From Paenibacillus terrae (GTDB lineage: Bacteria; Bacillota; Bacilli; Paenibacillales; Paenibacillaceae): a stretch of 35,978 nucleotides of DNA. The position numbers were made by a program, and so were the translations under genes. The stretch is taken from assembly GCF_005217525.1 (NCBI RefSeq), contig NZ_PNXQ01000013.1, positions 92,055 through 128,032 on the forward strand, written 5' to 3'. Of the stretch, positions 13,416 through 21,924 are shown piece after piece. Below the pieces are notes generated by a model. The model had not been told where the DNA came from, did no database searches, and worked only from the letters and a program-made list of their open reading frames with translations. The first letter of the stretch is position 1, and the number at the start of each line of letters is the position of its first letter.

Positions 13416-13523
13416 TTGAAAATAGCAAAAAGTAAGGTATTGGATGAAGAGGATGTGCTGCTTCAATTTTCAGCGTTGAATGTAAATAACAAGTTTTTGA
13501 GTGAGATAAAAGGAGATAAATAA
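13416..13523 (+). CDS. Possible 35-aa peptide or gene remnant
   Basis: Begins TTG 13416 and runs KIAKSKVLDEEDVLLQFS to a TAA at 13521. The ribosome site is poor. The frame is open back to about 13375 without a better start, so it may be the tail of a lost gene. Acidic and soluble in character. It fills the space just before the histidine kinase, where a response-regulator gene would be expected. Confidence 0.25.
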   Translation: MKIAKSKVLDEEDVLLQFSALNVNNKFLSEIKGDK

Positions 13524-13547
13524 AGAAAAGATGAGCGGTGATTATCC

Positions 13548-15017
13548 ATGAGAATTAGCATCAAGCTGAAATTTAGTCTGTTCCTGGCTGTACTGCTTAT
13601 TCTCGCTTTAGGCGTGCTAAGCTATTTTGTTCTTCAAGGGGTGGAAAGGAACCAGCTAACTCAAATCGAGGCTTATCTGGCCCAACACGTCAAAACGGTT
13701 AATCTGCGAGTGAAGCAGACTTTCTATACAGGAACGAGGTTGGAGCAGCAGATATTTATGAGGCAGCGGGGCCGGGGATTGGCTACGGAACTGGCCGGAT
13801 TTACCGGATTGGGAGTCACGCTTTATGATGGGCAGGGACTCCAGGTAGGCACCACTATTCAAGACCCTCCAGTGGTAGACCAGCAAAGTGAAGTGAATGC
13901 TGCCCTGGCCTATGCGTTGCACAATAAAATAGCATATGAGGTTGTGGGGGACACACTCCTGTATCTGGCTCCGCTCCAAGGGCCTGAGGAGCAAATGGGG
14001 GTAGTAAAGTTGCAATATTCACTCAAAAACTCGCAGAGTTTTCTGCGAACCCTCCAGAATTTGTTCCTGACTACAGGGATCGCGGTCCTTTTACTAAGCT
14101 TCATCATCGGATATTTGTATTTTAACCGTGCAGCCGCAGCCATTGGACGGTTGAAAAAGGCGGCAGAGGATATCCGCCGTGCCGAATATATCCAGGCTCC
14201 TCCAATTGGGCGAAAGGATGAACTGGGCGAGCTGGCCGAGGGCATTTACTTTATGAGCAAGGAGATTGAGCAGAGTATTGCTGCCAAGGATGAAGAGCAA
14301 CGGAAGCTGCAACTGGCCATCCACAAGCTCCAGGCGCTGGAGAAGCAGCAGAAGCAATATATCGGCAACATTAGCCATGAATTCAAGACGCCACTGACCT
14401 CCATTAAAGCTTACGTGGATTTGCTGAATATGTACGACGATGATCCCAAGCTACTGCTGGAGGCCAAGGCCAGCATCACCAAAGAAACTCAGCGGCTATA
14501 TGAAATGGTGGAGAAGGTGCTACAGGTGTCGGCGCTGGAAACATATGATTTTGAGTCACAGGCCGAGCTGTTGGAGGTTGCAGAGGGGCTGAGGGATGTT
14601 TGTGCACGTATGAGCGGCAAGGCGGAGCGCTTTGGTATCACTATTTCCTGCGATGCGGAGCCAGCCCACATCTGGATTGATAAAGAGAGTTTTATGCATA
14701 TTTTTATTAATTTGCTGGACAATGCGATCAAATATAATGTTCCTCAAGGAACGATTCATGTTCACAGCGAGCTTAGGGACAACCGGGTAACGATCACGAT
14801 CCGTGATTCCGGTATAGGCATTCCTGATGAATCCAGAGAGAGGATTTTTGAGCCCTTCTATACGGTCAACCGCGACCGATCCAGGCAATCGGGCGGCACG
14901 GGACTGGGACTGTCACTGGTGCGCAATCTGGTTGAGAAGCAGAATGGAAGCATTATGCTGCTGGAGACGGAAGGCAAAGGCTCGGTCTTCGAGCTGACTT
15001 TTCCGGCCACATCTTGA
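13548..15017 (+). CDS. Membrane sensor histidine kinase, no adjacent response regulator
   Basis: 489 aa. First membrane helix about 10-30, extracellular sensor 31-170, second helix about 171-192, HAMP about 193-246, coiled coil 240-270, then HisKA with the phospho-acceptor His277 in GNISHEFKTPLTS. The ATPase domain has the N box INLLDNAIKYN (388-397), G1 DSGIGIP (420-426), F box FEPFYTVNR and G2 GTGLGLSL (450-457). All catalytic motifs are intact. ATG at 13548 has GGTGAT 5 bases upstream. No response regulator lies within the window, so its partner is remote or lost. The next gene is a lipoprotein that may sense or report with it. Confidence 0.92.
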   Translation: MRISIKLKFSLFLAVLLILALGVLSYFVLQGVERNQLTQIEAYLAQHVKTVNLRVKQTFYTGTRLEQQIFMRQRGRGLATELAGFTGLGVTLYDGQGLQVGTTIQDPPVVDQQSEVNAALAYALHNKIAYEVVGDTLLYLAPLQGPEEQMGVVKLQYSLKNSQSFLRTLQNLFLTTGIAVLLLSFIIGYLYFNRAAAAIGRLKKAAEDIRRAEYIQAPPIGRKDELGELAEGIYFMSKEIEQSIAAKDEEQRKLQLAIHKLQALEKQQKQYIGNISHEFKTPLTSIKAYVDLLNMYDDDPKLLLEAKASITKETQRLYEMVEKVLQVSALETYDFESQAELLEVAEGLRDVCARMSGKAERFGITISCDAEPAHIWIDKESFMHIFINLLDNAIKYNVPQGTIHVHSELRDNRVTITIRDSGIGIPDESRERIFEPFYTVNRDRSRQSGGTGLGLSLVRNLVEKQNGSIMLLETEGKGSVFELTFPATS

Positions 15018-15215
15018 TAGGTCTGTACTCTGTATCAAAGCTACTCCATAAGTTTACAACTTGGAAACAAGTAGCCGTGGTTTGGAAAAACTTCTACGGT
15101 ATGCTTAGAGCAAGCTAAGGTTACACACCACTCAAGATTAGGTTTCCAAAGCGAGGTTTGTACGAAACGAATTCAATCAGTCCATGCTCTACAAATCTTT
15201 AGGGGGAATCATGCA

Positions 15216-16322
15216 ATGAACGCAAATATCTACAGCAAGCTGGTCAAGACAGGACTCATACTGCTCGCCACGGCGACTCTTATGTCGATGACTGCTTGTT
15301 CTACGGGAAACACGGAGGCCCGGCAGGTCGTAGAGAAGTCCGGTAAAAAGATTACCGTGATGGATAACACCGCTGAATCCGTATACACTAAGTTAAAGCT
15401 GGAGGGCATTTCCAAGATTGAGGGTGTGCGCGGGATGGATTGGGTGAGTGAAGACACGCTTGTGGTTGATAAAGAGAACAGGAAGCTGTCCCCCGTGATG
15501 ATTGAGGGAGAAAAACGTTATCCACATAACCTCTATCAATATGATCTTGCTTCCAATGGGGAGACGCCGCTGCTAGAGGGGGAGAAAAGCTATGGATTTG
15601 CCAAGCTGTCCCCTGACAGGAAGCATATGCTCTATCAGCAGTTGTATGAGTCCACAGGAATCGGCTACATCATGAATCTTGAAACTGGCGTTTCCGTGAA
15701 AATGGTCGATGCAGAGTTTATGGCCGGGGAAGGCGTATGGGAGGATACAGGTCACGTTATTTTTCCCAATATGGAAGGGGACATTATCAGGGCTGATGTG
15801 AATGGAAAAAGTGAGGTCGCGGTCAAGACTGGACAGAGAAGTGTTTCTAGCGTGGCTCAGTCGGGAAATACGATCTACTATGTCGCTATGGGGGAAATGA
15901 TCACCTATGATACAGAAACTAGGCAATCCGAAGTCCTGAAAAAAGATGTCTGGGTGGTCCTTCCTTCCCCGGATGGCAGCAAGCTGGCGGTTGTTAAACA
16001 CACCAAACCCGGGGAGAACGTATTGGTTCTCTGCGATATCAAAGGGAAAGAGCTGTCCACATTGGCTACGGGTATGCAACTGTTCGGTACAAGCTGGTCG
16101 CCGGATGGCAGCAAGCTGGCCTATGCGGTTTCAGAGGATGGAGATAAATACCGTATTTTCATTACAGAAGCAGAAACAGGGGAGCAAACTCCGGTCTTGG
16201 GCGATAATGGTATAAGTGACCAGCTACGCTGGAGCCCTTTCGGTAAAAAGCTGCTCATTCCAACAGGGGTCTTGAAGGGCACTGGATATCAATCTACGGC
16301 TTATGTAATCAAGTTGTCTTGA
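15216..16322 (+). CDS. TolB-like beta-propeller lipoprotein
   Basis: 368 aa. Lipoprotein signal with box MTAC (Cys28). The mature part carries repeated beta-propeller blade motifs of the WD40-like/TolB kind: AKLSPDRKHMLYQ, LPSPDGSKLAVVKH, SWSPDGSKLAYAVSEDG, RWSPFGKKLLIP. AGGGGG lies about 8 bases before the ATG. It is 200 bases downstream of the sensor kinase on the same strand. Lipoproteins of this kind often accompany kinase/regulator pairs in Paenibacillus; a role as accessory sensor or envelope scaffold is inference. Confidence 0.85.
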   Translation: MNANIYSKLVKTGLILLATATLMSMTACSTGNTEARQVVEKSGKKITVMDNTAESVYTKLKLEGISKIEGVRGMDWVSEDTLVVDKENRKLSPVMIEGEKRYPHNLYQYDLASNGETPLLEGEKSYGFAKLSPDRKHMLYQQLYESTGIGYIMNLETGVSVKMVDAEFMAGEGVWEDTGHVIFPNMEGDIIRADVNGKSEVAVKTGQRSVSSVAQSGNTIYYVAMGEMITYDTETRQSEVLKKDVWVVLPSPDGSKLAVVKHTKPGENVLVLCDIKGKELSTLATGMQLFGTSWSPDGSKLAYAVSEDGDKYRIFITEAETGEQTPVLGDNGISDQLRWSPFGKKLLIPTGVLKGTGYQSTAYVIKLS

Positions 16323-16367
16323 ACCAAAATCATTCATTTTGGGAATATTAAGAGGAGGATGAATGCG

Positions 16368-17042
16368 ATGAAAATAACAGAAGTGCTCTTAAATACACAC
16401 AGATTCGAAGCCACGAAAGCTTTTTACGGCTCTCTCTTGGGTATGGAAGTTCTAGAAGAAACCACTTCACGGTTGTCATTTGGAGCTGGCGATTCAGTTC
16501 TTGCTTTTCAGGAAAATTCCCTCATGGAGAATGAGTTTTATCACGTTGCGTTTGCGATTCCAACCAATAAGTTCATAGAGGCAAAACAATGGGTGATTGA
16601 ACGGGGCATCTCATTGATTTCAAGAAGCGGAGAGGATGAGTTTCTTTTCGAAGGCTGGAATGCAACAGCACTTTACTTCTATGATCCGGATCATAACCTC
16701 ATCGAGTTCATTGCTCACCATTCGCTCGACAACGGAGTAGATGAAGCCTTCGGGTCAAAGCATCTACTTCGTATAAGTGAGATTGGCCTTCCAGTCGATA
16801 ATGTTCCAGAATTTTGCGAAAAAATTACAGAAATGTTCCAAATTGATTCATGGGGTGAGGCCGGGCAGCAATTTACTCCGCTCGGGGACGCGGAAGGACT
16901 ATTGATTGTCATAGACAAGGAGCGGCCTTGGTTCCCGGACGATAGGGTGCCATGCGGGTTCAACACCAAGGTCGTGATTAAAGGTGCAGGTTCTGCCAGT
17001 CTTTCGCTTCAAAATGGCTTGTACGAATTGAGATCAATCTGA
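16368..17042 (+). CDS. Two-domain VOC (glyoxalase/bleomycin-resistance) superfamily protein
   Basis: 224 aa from the ATG at 16368; AGGAGG (16353-16358) is 9 bases upstream, while the ATG at 16359 abuts it. Domain one: FEATKAFYGSLLGMEVLEE, then FYHVAFAIP with a possible metal His, and LYFYDPDHNLIEFIAHH with the family's final Glu. Domain two starts LRISEIGLPVDNVPEF and is weaker at the metal positions. Likely a metal-dependent dioxygenase, thiol transferase or binding protein; substrate unknown. It points toward the Rrf2 gene (convergent), with a hairpin between. Confidence 0.85.
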   Translation: MKITEVLLNTHRFEATKAFYGSLLGMEVLEETTSRLSFGAGDSVLAFQENSLMENEFYHVAFAIPTNKFIEAKQWVIERGISLISRSGEDEFLFEGWNATALYFYDPDHNLIEFIAHHSLDNGVDEAFGSKHLLRISEIGLPVDNVPEFCEKITEMFQIDSWGEAGQQFTPLGDAEGLLIVIDKERPWFPDDRVPCGFNTKVVIKGAGSASLSLQNGLYELRSI

Positions 17043-17089
17043 TTAATTAGATAAAGGGGATTAGCCCAAAGGCATACTTTTGTAAACAA

Positions 17090-17111
17090 AGTGGCCCTAA
17101 AATGGGCCACT
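17090..17111. terminator. Perfect 8-bp hairpin after the VOC gene
   Basis: AGTGGCCC pairs with GGGCCACT around six bases. No T run follows on the plus strand; on the minus strand TTTGTTT follows. It is the likely end of one of the two convergent transcripts. Confidence 0.45.
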
Positions 17112-17245
17112 GGTATAATATTATATACAGTATAAGCTATTTGATTTCTGTACTCTGCATATGCTCCAAGTCGTTTCTCCATACTATTCACATAAAATAT
17201 ATAAAAGGGTTGTTATATCTATAATTATCCCGAAATAAATAGGGC

Positions 17246-17650
17246 TCAGAGAACCATTTTTATGTCTTTGGCAAGCTCGGATAACTTTTGATTCCTGAGA
17301 TGCTCATCCATTTTGGTCTCCGCTGTAACCATTACTTTTTGAATTAAGCATTCTGCTTCATGATTCATACAACAGTCGAACAAAGAAGTTGTGCCTTCAA
17401 TCGCATGAATAACATCTAGAAACGAAATATCCTCCCAGTTCCGCTTTAATCTATAACCGCCATTGGCACCCGAAGTAGATTCAATCATTCCCGCCTTGAC
17501 CAGCTTGGTCAGTATTTTGGACAAGTAAGTAGGGGAAACCCCTTGTCGATCCGCCAACTGTTGTACACCAACAGGCTTATTTTTAGGGGTTGATACTACC
17601 AGAAAGAGCATGGTGTGAAGGGCATAATTCGTCGCTTTAGAATACTTCAT
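17246..17650 (-). CDS. Rrf2-family transcriptional regulator
   Basis: 134 aa, normal length. MKYSKATNYALHTMLFL and the recognition helix GVSPTYLSKILTKLVKAGMI followed by GANGGYRL are the Rrf2 signature. The dimer-helix loop reads FDCCMNHEAECLIQ, giving three Cys close to where IscR and NsrR hold their Fe-S cluster, though the spacing (CC then C after seven) differs from IscR. It may sense redox state, NO or iron-sulfur status. GAGGTGATC lies 7 bases before the ATG. Its target is not obvious; the divergent yunC and the convergent VOC gene are nearest. Confidence 0.9.
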   Translation of the reverse strand: MKYSKATNYALHTMLFLVVSTPKNKPVGVQQLADRQGVSPTYLSKILTKLVKAGMIESTSGANGGYRLKRNWEDISFLDVIHAIEGTTSLFDCCMNHEAECLIQKVMVTAETKMDEHLRNQKLSELAKDIKMVL

Positions 17651-17724
17651 GCTCGTTGATCACCTCAATTCAGGATTTAATCTATATATAATATCCTTCA
17701 TAATGTGGCATCGTCAAATTTCGA

Positions 17725-17799
17725 ATGCTCTTATTTAATACGTATCCACAGGTGTCCACACTCACCCGCAAATACTGCATAAAATATCCCGGATGAACA
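17725..17799 (+). repeat. Copy B of a short coding-like repeat upstream of yunC
   Basis: Bases 17742-17797 match 5001-5056 at 41 of 56 positions. In this copy an open frame runs from ATG 17725 (MLLFNTYPQVSTLTRKY...) to the TGA at 17794-17796, 24 codons counting the stop. There is no ribosome site before the ATG. Whether it is translated or is a relic is unknown. Confidence 0.45.
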
Positions 17800-17821
17800 A
17801 AGAGGAGGTGCAGTGAGAACA

Positions 17822-18124
17822 ATGATACACATGGAACCCGTACAAGTGGGCGAGCATACATTTATCGGAGTTGAGGTCAAACTGCCTAAAACAACGCTGT
17901 TGACCATCTCCAACTCCCGTGGTTACATCATGTGCGGCGCACTGGATGTCGGATTGCTGAATGAACGGCTGGGAGATCGGAAAATTCTTGCCGCACGAGC
18001 TGTGGGGGTAAAAACGCTGTGCGAATTGTTGGAAGCGCCCATGGAGTCAGTGACGACGGAAGCGGAGCAGCTTGGAATTAAGCCGGGTATGCCGGGGTAT
18101 GAGGCACTTTTGAAGCTGGTCTAA
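17822..18124 (+). CDS. yunC: YunC-like DUF1805 protein
   Basis: 100 aa from ATG 17822. A GTG at 17813 is nearer the AGGAGG (4 bases against 13), so the start could be three codons earlier, but MIHMEPVQV lines up with the family's MVNLTPIMI beginning. Conserved blocks: VKLPKTTLLTISNSRGYIMCGALDVGLLNERL and ARAVGVKTLCELLEAPMESVT. Cytosolic, function unknown. In Bacillus subtilis yunC is next to yunD; here yunD is 10.5 kb away. Confidence 0.9.
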   Translation: MIHMEPVQVGEHTFIGVEVKLPKTTLLTISNSRGYIMCGALDVGLLNERLGDRKILAARAVGVKTLCELLEAPMESVTTEAEQLGIKPGMPGYEALLKLV

Positions 18125-18154
18125 GTGGAGCATTTGCTGCACGAAGGTAGAAAA

Positions 18155-18192
18155 ACGCGAAAAAACCGGGGCTGCTTCGCTCCGGTTTTTTC
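18155..18192. terminator. Bidirectional terminator between yunC and mtnA
   Basis: AAAAAACCGG pairs with CCGGTTTTTT around a GC-rich loop, giving a run of T in both directions. Confidence 0.85.
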
Positions 18193-18262
18193 AATAGAAA
18201 AGTTACATTTTATCGAGTAAAACGATTTCGCTTTCATATGGGCTGCATGCCTGGCAGATGAA

Positions 18263-19378
18263 TTAATCCGCAAATAAAGCGGGCAGGCTGTCGCTAAAGG
18301 GAGCTTTGACGATCCCTTTTTCGGTAATGATGGCGGTAATGTATTCATGAGGCGTAATGTCGAAAGCAGGGTTATAGACCTTGATGCCTTGTGGGGCTGT
18401 CCTTTTGCCGAAGCTTTCGGTGACTTCCTCCGCAGGACGCTCCTCGATGGGAATGTCTGCGCCTGTAGCAGTATGCAAATCAATCGTAGATAGCGGTGAA
18501 GCTACATAAAAAGGGATGCCATGTGCCTTGGCCAGCACAGCTAAGCTGTAAGTGCCGATCTTGTTGGCGACATCGCCATTAGCCGCCACTCTGTCCGTGC
18601 CGACGATGACGGCCTGAACCCAGCCTTTGGCCATGACCATCCCTGCCATGTTGTCACACAGCAGGGTCACATCAATGCCAGCCTGCTGAAGCTCAAACGC
18701 GGTCAAGCGTGCGCCTTGGAGCACGGGACGTGTTTCGTCGGCAAACACTTTCAGGTGTATGCCATTTTCATGTGCAAGGTACATAGGAGCGAGTGCCGTC
18801 CCGTATTTCGCTGTCGCCAGTCCGCCTGCATTGCAGTGAGTGAGCGCGCCCATACCGTCTTGGAATAGAGGTAAAGCATGGACGCCGATCAGGCGGCATA
18901 CTTCCTCATCCTCTGCCTGAATGGATATAGCTTCACGCTCCAATCCGGCATTCCAATCCTCGACCCGTCCTTCCGTCGCTTCGGCGGTTAGTTCTTTGGC
19001 CCGCTTCTTCATGCGGTCCAGCGCCCAGAACAGGTTCACTGCGGTCGGTCGTGATGTAGCCAAATGCTCGCAAATGCTGTGCACATGTGCCAGCCATCCA
19101 GCAGCATCGGTTCCGCCATAAGCGGAAGCACCCAGCACGACGCCGTAGGCCGCAGCCATTCCGATGGCTGGCGCACCGCGTACCTTCATGGCATGGATGC
19201 CATCCCACACTTCCTCGGCTGTGAACAGCTCCAGCATCACGATGGATTCGGGCAGCAGGCGCTGGTCCAGCATGGACAAGTAGTCACTTTTCCACACCAG
19301 CGACGAGAGAGCCTGACCAGGCACGATTGCTTCATTGGAAGCTTTAGTCGCAGTTTCTTTATTTTCACTCATATCCAT
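18263..19378 (-). CDS. mtnA: S-methyl-5-thioribose-1-phosphate isomerase
   Basis: 371 aa. Converts methylthioribose-1-phosphate to methylthioribulose-1-phosphate in methionine salvage. [16 protein letters not shown] (about 65-80), the catalytic Cys in [11 protein letters not shown] (Cys182), [17 protein letters not shown] and the catalytic Asp in [20 protein letters not shown] (Asp262) are all present. The C-terminus is 15-20 residues longer than usual. The ATG shares its A with the TAA of mtnK, and AAAGGAG is 4 bases upstream; an ATG two codons later is better spaced (10), so the true start may be 19372. Confidence 0.96.
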   Translation of the reverse strand: MDMSENKETATKASNEAIVPGQALSSLVWKSDYLSMLDQRLLPESIVMLELFTAEEVWDGIHAMKVRGAPAIGMAAAYGVVLGASAYGGTDAAGWLAHVHSICEHLATSRPTAVNLFWALDRMKKRAKELTAEATEGRVEDWNAGLEREAISIQAEDEEVCRLIGVHALPLFQDGMGALTHCNAGGLATAKYGTALAPMYLAHENGIHLKVFADETRPVLQGARLTAFELQQAGIDVTLLCDNMAGMVMAKGWVQAVIVGTDRVAANGDVANKIGTYSLAVLAKAHGIPFYVASPLSTIDLHTATGADIPIEERPAEEVTESFGKRTAPQGIKVYNPAFDITPHEYITAIITEKGIVKAPFSDSLPALFAD

Positions 19379-20601
19379 TAAGCTCCTTTAGTTTGGGCAG
19401 CCGTTGCTGTCTGAATAATGTCTCCCAATTCACGGATCGAATGCACCTCGCGATTGCGGAGAACCAAGGCTTTTCCTATAGATAACGCCAGTCTTTCCGC
19501 TGCTTCCTTGATCGCAGGATCGGCAATCGTGTCTATATCGGCCACATGCGACAAGCTGATAATTCGTCGGATGACCTTGCAGCCTGCAAAGCCAATCGTA
19601 TCTTGCAGCACTTTCTGGAGGTACAAGTCCTGATATCCCGGCGTGCGGGCCATGTGGTCAGTAACATGCTCGTCCCACAGTTTGCGGAACCTGCTCTCAA
19701 ACTGCTCCCATACCTGAATGGAAGTCACTAAAAGCCAGTCACGGCGTTCCTGTACAGCTATCTCGCCAGAAGTCCATCCAGGCTGTGCTACATAGTTCAA
19801 CAGCAGGTTGGCAATCACCGCTCCGATATCAAAGCCCATCGGTCCGTAGTAGGCAAACTCGGGATCAATGACTTTAGTGGACTCCGCTGTTACAAAAATA
19901 CTGCCTGTATGAAGATCACCGTGCAGAAGCGCTTCTGTCCGCGTCAGAAATTTCTCGCGCAGCAAAGCTACTTCCAGATGAATGGCCTGATCTGTACGAA
20001 GCGCCTCTGCTTCGTCTTCGATATAGGAACCATAGTTGTTATTGTCTGAATACCGATAGGGCTCGTCCAAAATAAGATCCTCGGTGATTTTACAAAGATC
20101 CGGATTTATAAAGCGCTTGACCAGCTCTTTTTTGTCCTGCTGATTCATGCCCAGATCCGAGGTGAAAAAGAGCGTACGTGCCAGAAACTCTCCAATATGG
20201 TCAGCAAAATGCGGATATGTGTTTCCTTCAATTAATCCTTTGCGCATGATTGTATACGAGCTTAGATCCTCCATCACGGTCAAGGCGAGTTCATCGTCAT
20301 AGCCGAGTACCGCTGGAACCAGCTTAGGGCAAATGTGATGCTCCTGCTGAAGCGCCTCGCGTTCAATACGGGCACGATCCAGTGACAGCGGCCAGGATTC
20401 CCCCACGATTTTCACATAGGGAAGCGCCTGTTTGGCAATGATACTCTTGTCAGATTCAGAATCCGTTATATGAAAAACCAGATTCAGGTTGCCATCACCG
20501 ATTTCGCGGCATTCCAGACGAGCATCCTGACTAAAAAATCCGGGGATGTTCTTCACAAATTCTATTGCTTCTTCTGTCGTTAAAGCATGATATTGGGACA
20601 A
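19378..20601 (-). CDS. mtnK: S-methyl-5-thioribose kinase
   Basis: 407 aa from TTG 20601. GGAGGTGA lies 5 bases upstream; ATG codons further out would place this ribosome site inside the coding region. Phosphorylates methylthioribose with ATP, the step before MtnA. The kinase fold shows [11 protein letters not shown] (nucleotide loop), [11 protein letters not shown] (catalytic loop) and [17 protein letters not shown] (DPE metal motif with the GPmgfDiG substrate segment). It forms a 1-base-overlap operon with mtnA. The leader shows no S-box (SAM-I) riboswitch, which controls this operon in B. subtilis. Confidence 0.96.
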   Translation of the reverse strand: MSQYHALTTEEAIEFVKNIPGFFSQDARLECREIGDGNLNLVFHITDSESDKSIIAKQALPYVKIVGESWPLSLDRARIEREALQQEHHICPKLVPAVLGYDDELALTVMEDLSSYTIMRKGLIEGNTYPHFADHIGEFLARTLFFTSDLGMNQQDKKELVKRFINPDLCKITEDLILDEPYRYSDNNNYGSYIEDEAEALRTDQAIHLEVALLREKFLTRTEALLHGDLHTGSIFVTAESTKVIDPEFAYYGPMGFDIGAVIANLLLNYVAQPGWTSGEIAVQERRDWLLVTSIQVWEQFESRFRKLWDEHVTDHMARTPGYQDLYLQKVLQDTIGFAGCKVIRRIISLSHVADIDTIADPAIKEAAERLALSIGKALVLRNREVHSIRELGDIIQTATAAQTKGA

Positions 20602-20671
20602 CGAAGTCACCTCCATAAATTGTGCATACATCAATGATGAGAAATACTACAAGATTAAACCAACCATTTTG

Positions 20672-20691
20672 CTTGGATAGAGCCAAGTATA
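20672..20691 (-). promoter_or_regulatory. Candidate mtnKA promoter -10 with inverted repeat at the start site
   Basis: On the minus strand TATACT (20686-20691) is followed at once by CTTGG-CTCTAT-CCAAG (20672-20687), an inverted repeat over the expected start site. No good -35 hexamer was found. Confidence 0.35.
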
Positions 20692-20913
20692 ACGAAAATC
20701 GTTTGAGTTTTGTACATTTTTTTTTGTGGGGCGGCGGAATAGGAGGAAGGAACGTTAGATTTTGTTTCGTCTTCATATGAGAAGGGTAAATAATAAACAG
20801 ACGTCCGGCAGGCGAAATATCATGCCCGCTGGCGTCTTCCCGTCAGCAGGACGGTGGATGAATACGTAAACGTTCCTGAATGATCAATTTGATGAAAAAG
20901 GAAGGGATTTATT

Positions 20914-21384
20914 ATGGCTAAAACAACAAGCAACTCGAAAAATACGCAAACGAAATCGGTGGAAGAGCTATTAAACCGCCAGGTCGCTAACCTGAATGTA
21001 CTATATGTGAAGATTCATAACTATCACTGGTATGTGAAAGGCTCCAATTTTTTCACACTCCATGTTAAATTTGAAGAACTTTATAATGAAATTACGCTAA
21101 AAATGGACGAGATCGCCGAACGCCTTCTGGCGCTGAAAGGTTCCCCTTCCGCAACGCTAAAAGAATATTTGGAGCTGTCCTCCATTCACGAGGCAAGTGG
21201 CAATGAGGATGCACCGAAAATGGTGCAAACGCTGATCGAGGACTTTGCCACTGTCTGTGAGGAATTCCAGGAAGGAATTGAGCTGGCTGAAAGTACATCT
21301 GATCAGCCAACCGCAGATTTGCTGATTGGTTATAAGGCAGATCTGGAGAAACATATGTGGATGCTTCGCTCTTATCTGGGCTAA
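20914..21384 (+). CDS. Dps/ferritin-like DNA-protection protein
   Basis: 156 aa, family length. The ferroxidase-site residues are in place: His38 in HNYHWYVKG, His50 in TLH, Glu54 in FEELYNE, Asp65 and Glu69 in KMDEIAERLL. Forms a hollow dodecamer that oxidises and stores iron with peroxide. The 18-residue Lys/Thr/Asn-rich start (MAKTTSNSKNTQTKS) could bind DNA. GGAAGGGA precedes the ATG. A perfect terminator follows. It sits next to the iron-sulfur assembly operon but is separately transcribed. Confidence 0.93.
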   Translation: MAKTTSNSKNTQTKSVEELLNRQVANLNVLYVKIHNYHWYVKGSNFFTLHVKFEELYNEITLKMDEIAERLLALKGSPSATLKEYLELSSIHEASGNEDAPKMVQTLIEDFATVCEEFQEGIELAESTSDQPTADLLIGYKADLEKHMWMLRSYLG

Positions 21385-21472
21385 TCCAAAAAATGATGCT
21401 GGAGGCTTAATTCTGGTAGTTGAATTCCACTTCAAATAGATGGGTTTTTGTTCTGAAATAAGCGCTACATGT

Positions 21473-21510
21473 AAAAACGCTACTGACGTCAAATTGTCGG
21501 TAGCGTTTTT
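21473..21510. terminator. Terminator of dps
   Basis: AAAAACGCTACTGAC pairs with GTCGGTAGCGTTTTT (one G-T pair) around eight bases. The symmetrical A and T runs let it work both ways. Confidence 0.9.
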
Positions 21511-21749
21511 ATGGATAAAAAGACAATTTACAGTATTTTAATGCTTTTTCATAGATCAGGATTTTGAAAAATTCGATTCCATTCGCTTATTGGATTTTAG
21601 CAAACTCCCAAATGGGAAGCGATTATGATTGGATATGCGGTATGATGAAGAATTACGCTATAATAAAAATAGGAGGCAGACAATCACGACAAGAGTGCTG
21701 AGTAGCATGAATATTTTATGAAGAAAGTCGCATAACGTGTGTCTATTGG

Positions 21750-21777
21750 TTGCACCCTTAAAGATATTTATTATAAA
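21750..21777 (+). promoter_or_regulatory. Sigma-A promoter of sufCDSUB
   Basis: TTGCAC (21750-21755), 16-base spacer, TATAAA (21772-21777). The start site should be about 21784. Confidence 0.6.
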
Positions 21778-21782
21778 ATAGC

Positions 21783-21802
21783 TTGAGAATCATTGAGAAT
21801 CA
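21783..21802. promoter_or_regulatory. Tandem repeat at the suf transcription start
   Basis: TTGAGAATCA occurs twice head to tail, followed by TTTAGAATGATTAT. It resembles part of a Fur-type site (TGAnAAT n ATT) and may be an operator for an iron or Fe-S regulator. Confidence 0.4.
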
Positions 21803-21851
21803 GTTTAGAATGATTATAAATAAATTTTTAAATATTTCGTTTGCTTGAAAT

Positions 21852-21866
21852 CAGGGGGCTCCCCTG
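21852..21866 (+). promoter_or_regulatory. Perfect hairpin in the suf leader
   Basis: CAGGGG-GCT-CCCCTG, a 6-bp stem with a 3-base loop followed by TTTG. Could pause or partly end transcription, or protect the mRNA 5' region. Confidence 0.35.
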
Positions 21867-21924
21867 TTTGAATATACTTTCTGATTTCGACACCACACTA
21901 CTAATTTTGGAGGGTATTCCGAAT

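Larger units (their letters stand above)
21511..21924. other. Long leader of the suf operon
   Basis: 414 bases without a recognisable gene. It contains the suf promoter, a tandem 10-bp repeat at the start site and a small perfect hairpin. Bases 21511-21740 show nothing definite. Confidence 0.6.

Noticed and set aside
17771..17789. Sigma-K-like -10 (CATAAAATA) upstream of yunC
   Set aside because: It matches CATAnnnTA, but yunC is not a sporulation gene and the same bases are explained by the coding-like repeat; the sister copy at 5001 does not keep the motif.
20797..20840. Imperfect hairpin before dps as a terminator or riboswitch
   Set aside because: AGACG...CGTCT arms with GGCAGGC/GCCCGC inside have several mismatches and no T run; not enough to call.
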